Source: JAGLQA01 sp023135565
GTDB lineage: Bacteria; Acidobacteriota; Aminicenantia; UBA2199
DNA: 5,995 nucleotides
Direction: 5' to 3'
Assembly: GCA_030639305.1 (NCBI GenBank)
Contig: DAOWCY010000306.1
Span: 1-5,995, forward strand
Below the pieces are notes generated by a model. It was given only the letters and a program-made list of their open reading frames with translations. It did no database searches and was not told the origin of the DNA. Position numbers and translations under genes: made by a program. This document shows positions 5,863-5,995 of the stretch, one piece after another. The first letter of the stretch is position 1, and every line of letters starts with the position of its first letter.

Positions 5863-5995
5863 GATGCACGCCTCAGCCGGAGATAATGAAATTAACAAAC
5901 CCCACTCGCGTGGGGAAGCGTTGAACGGTGGTGCTTTTCGACGAGCTAACACACCCCGTCACTTCGGGGCAAAAAACAAAAAAGCCCCTCAGTGC
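5672..5995. other. Gene-poor stretch upstream of tlyA, dense in inverted repeats
   Basis: Apart from the doubtful 64-aa frame, I see no gene in these 324 bp. It holds three AATAGGA copies (5679-5685, 5689-5695, 5698-5704), AGCG/CGCT (5710-5713 with 5721-5724), the perfect palindrome AACAAAAGTTTTGTT (5739-5753), TTCAAA/TTTGAA with a 4-base loop (5752-5767), GCCCCC/GGGGGC around a 15-base loop (5785-5811), CCCCAC/GTGGGG with loop TCGC (5900-5915), and CCCCG/CGGGG (5954-5969). On the - strand this would be the tlyA leader, so a structured RNA or a relic of mobile repeats is possible. I could not match it to a known riboswitch, and no convincing -35/-10 pair for tlyA was found. Confidence 0.6.
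5966..5995 (-). terminator. Possible terminator cut by the right edge (- strand)
   Basis: On the - strand the sequence reads GAGGGGC, then six T, a G and six more T. This is what remains when the second arm of a terminator hairpin plus its T tract is seen and the first arm lies outside the window. If so, it ends a leftward transcript of a gene to the right and separates that gene from tlyA. Alternatively, GGGGC (5966-5970) and GCCCC (5984-5988) pair with each other across the A-rich loop. Confidence 0.35.

Noticed and set aside
5895..5933. A type I-E-like CRISPR repeat: CCCCAC-TCGC-GTGGGGA followed by TGAACGG
   Set aside because: The stem and the trailing TGAAC recall I-E repeats, but there is a single copy, extra bases split the tail, and no second repeat is found 61 bp away.
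5860..5995. A TPP-type riboswitch or similar upstream of the small ORF, suggested by CTGAGG and nearby stems
   Set aside because: The conserved TPP core segments are missing and no thiamine gene is near. The hairpins do not match any riboswitch consensus I know.

Overview
The window is bacterial, with mixed GC content of roughly one half by eye. It holds two confident genes lying tail to tail: one very large conflict or immune-type gene on the + strand and one rRNA methyltransferase gene on the - strand. The species cannot be read from it. Long TIR/CHAT/STAND/TPR proteins of this design are, from memory, commonest in environmental anaerobes, filamentous and multicellular bacteria, and uncultured lineages rich in CHAT proteins such as Aminicenantes-like bacteria, Chloroflexi and large sulfur bacteria. 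That placement is weak.

Bases 1-122 are a tandem array in which AGTGGAAA recurs six times, every 21-22 bp. It stops abruptly at ...GGGGTCA. It looks like the multi-site end of an IS21-type insertion sequence whose body lies to the left of the window. Bases 123-383 are non-coding and contain GC-rich palindromes, a plausible sigma70-type promoter (199-227), a roughly 150-nt leader with a perfect 12-bp palindrome (287-298), and a ribosome binding site.

Bases 384-4877 encode one 1497-residue protein. From N to C terminus it has a TIR domain (candidate NADase), a CHAT caspase-like protease domain with His422/Cys475, a STAND-type P-loop NTPase with a winged-helix region, and about eight TPR-like repeats. 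By analogy with other STAND proteins, the repeats would sense a trigger, the NTPase would switch and oligomerise, and the effector domains would fire. Two different effectors on one switch, with key residues of both present, is the most interesting feature here. No partner gene of a defence island is visible, so it may act as a one-gene system.

A 74-bp gap between the two stop codons carries three CACGAAG units at 9-bp period. The - strand gene (4952-5671) is tlyA, an S4-FtsJ type 2'-O-methyltransferase with all four catalytic residues. Its start has no visible Shine-Dalgarno sequence and overlaps, as ATGA, the stop of a possible 64-codon ORF (5668-5862). The right 324 bp is otherwise non-coding and unusually dense in inverted repeats. 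It ends in a GGGGC/A-rich/GCCCC structure cut by the window edge.
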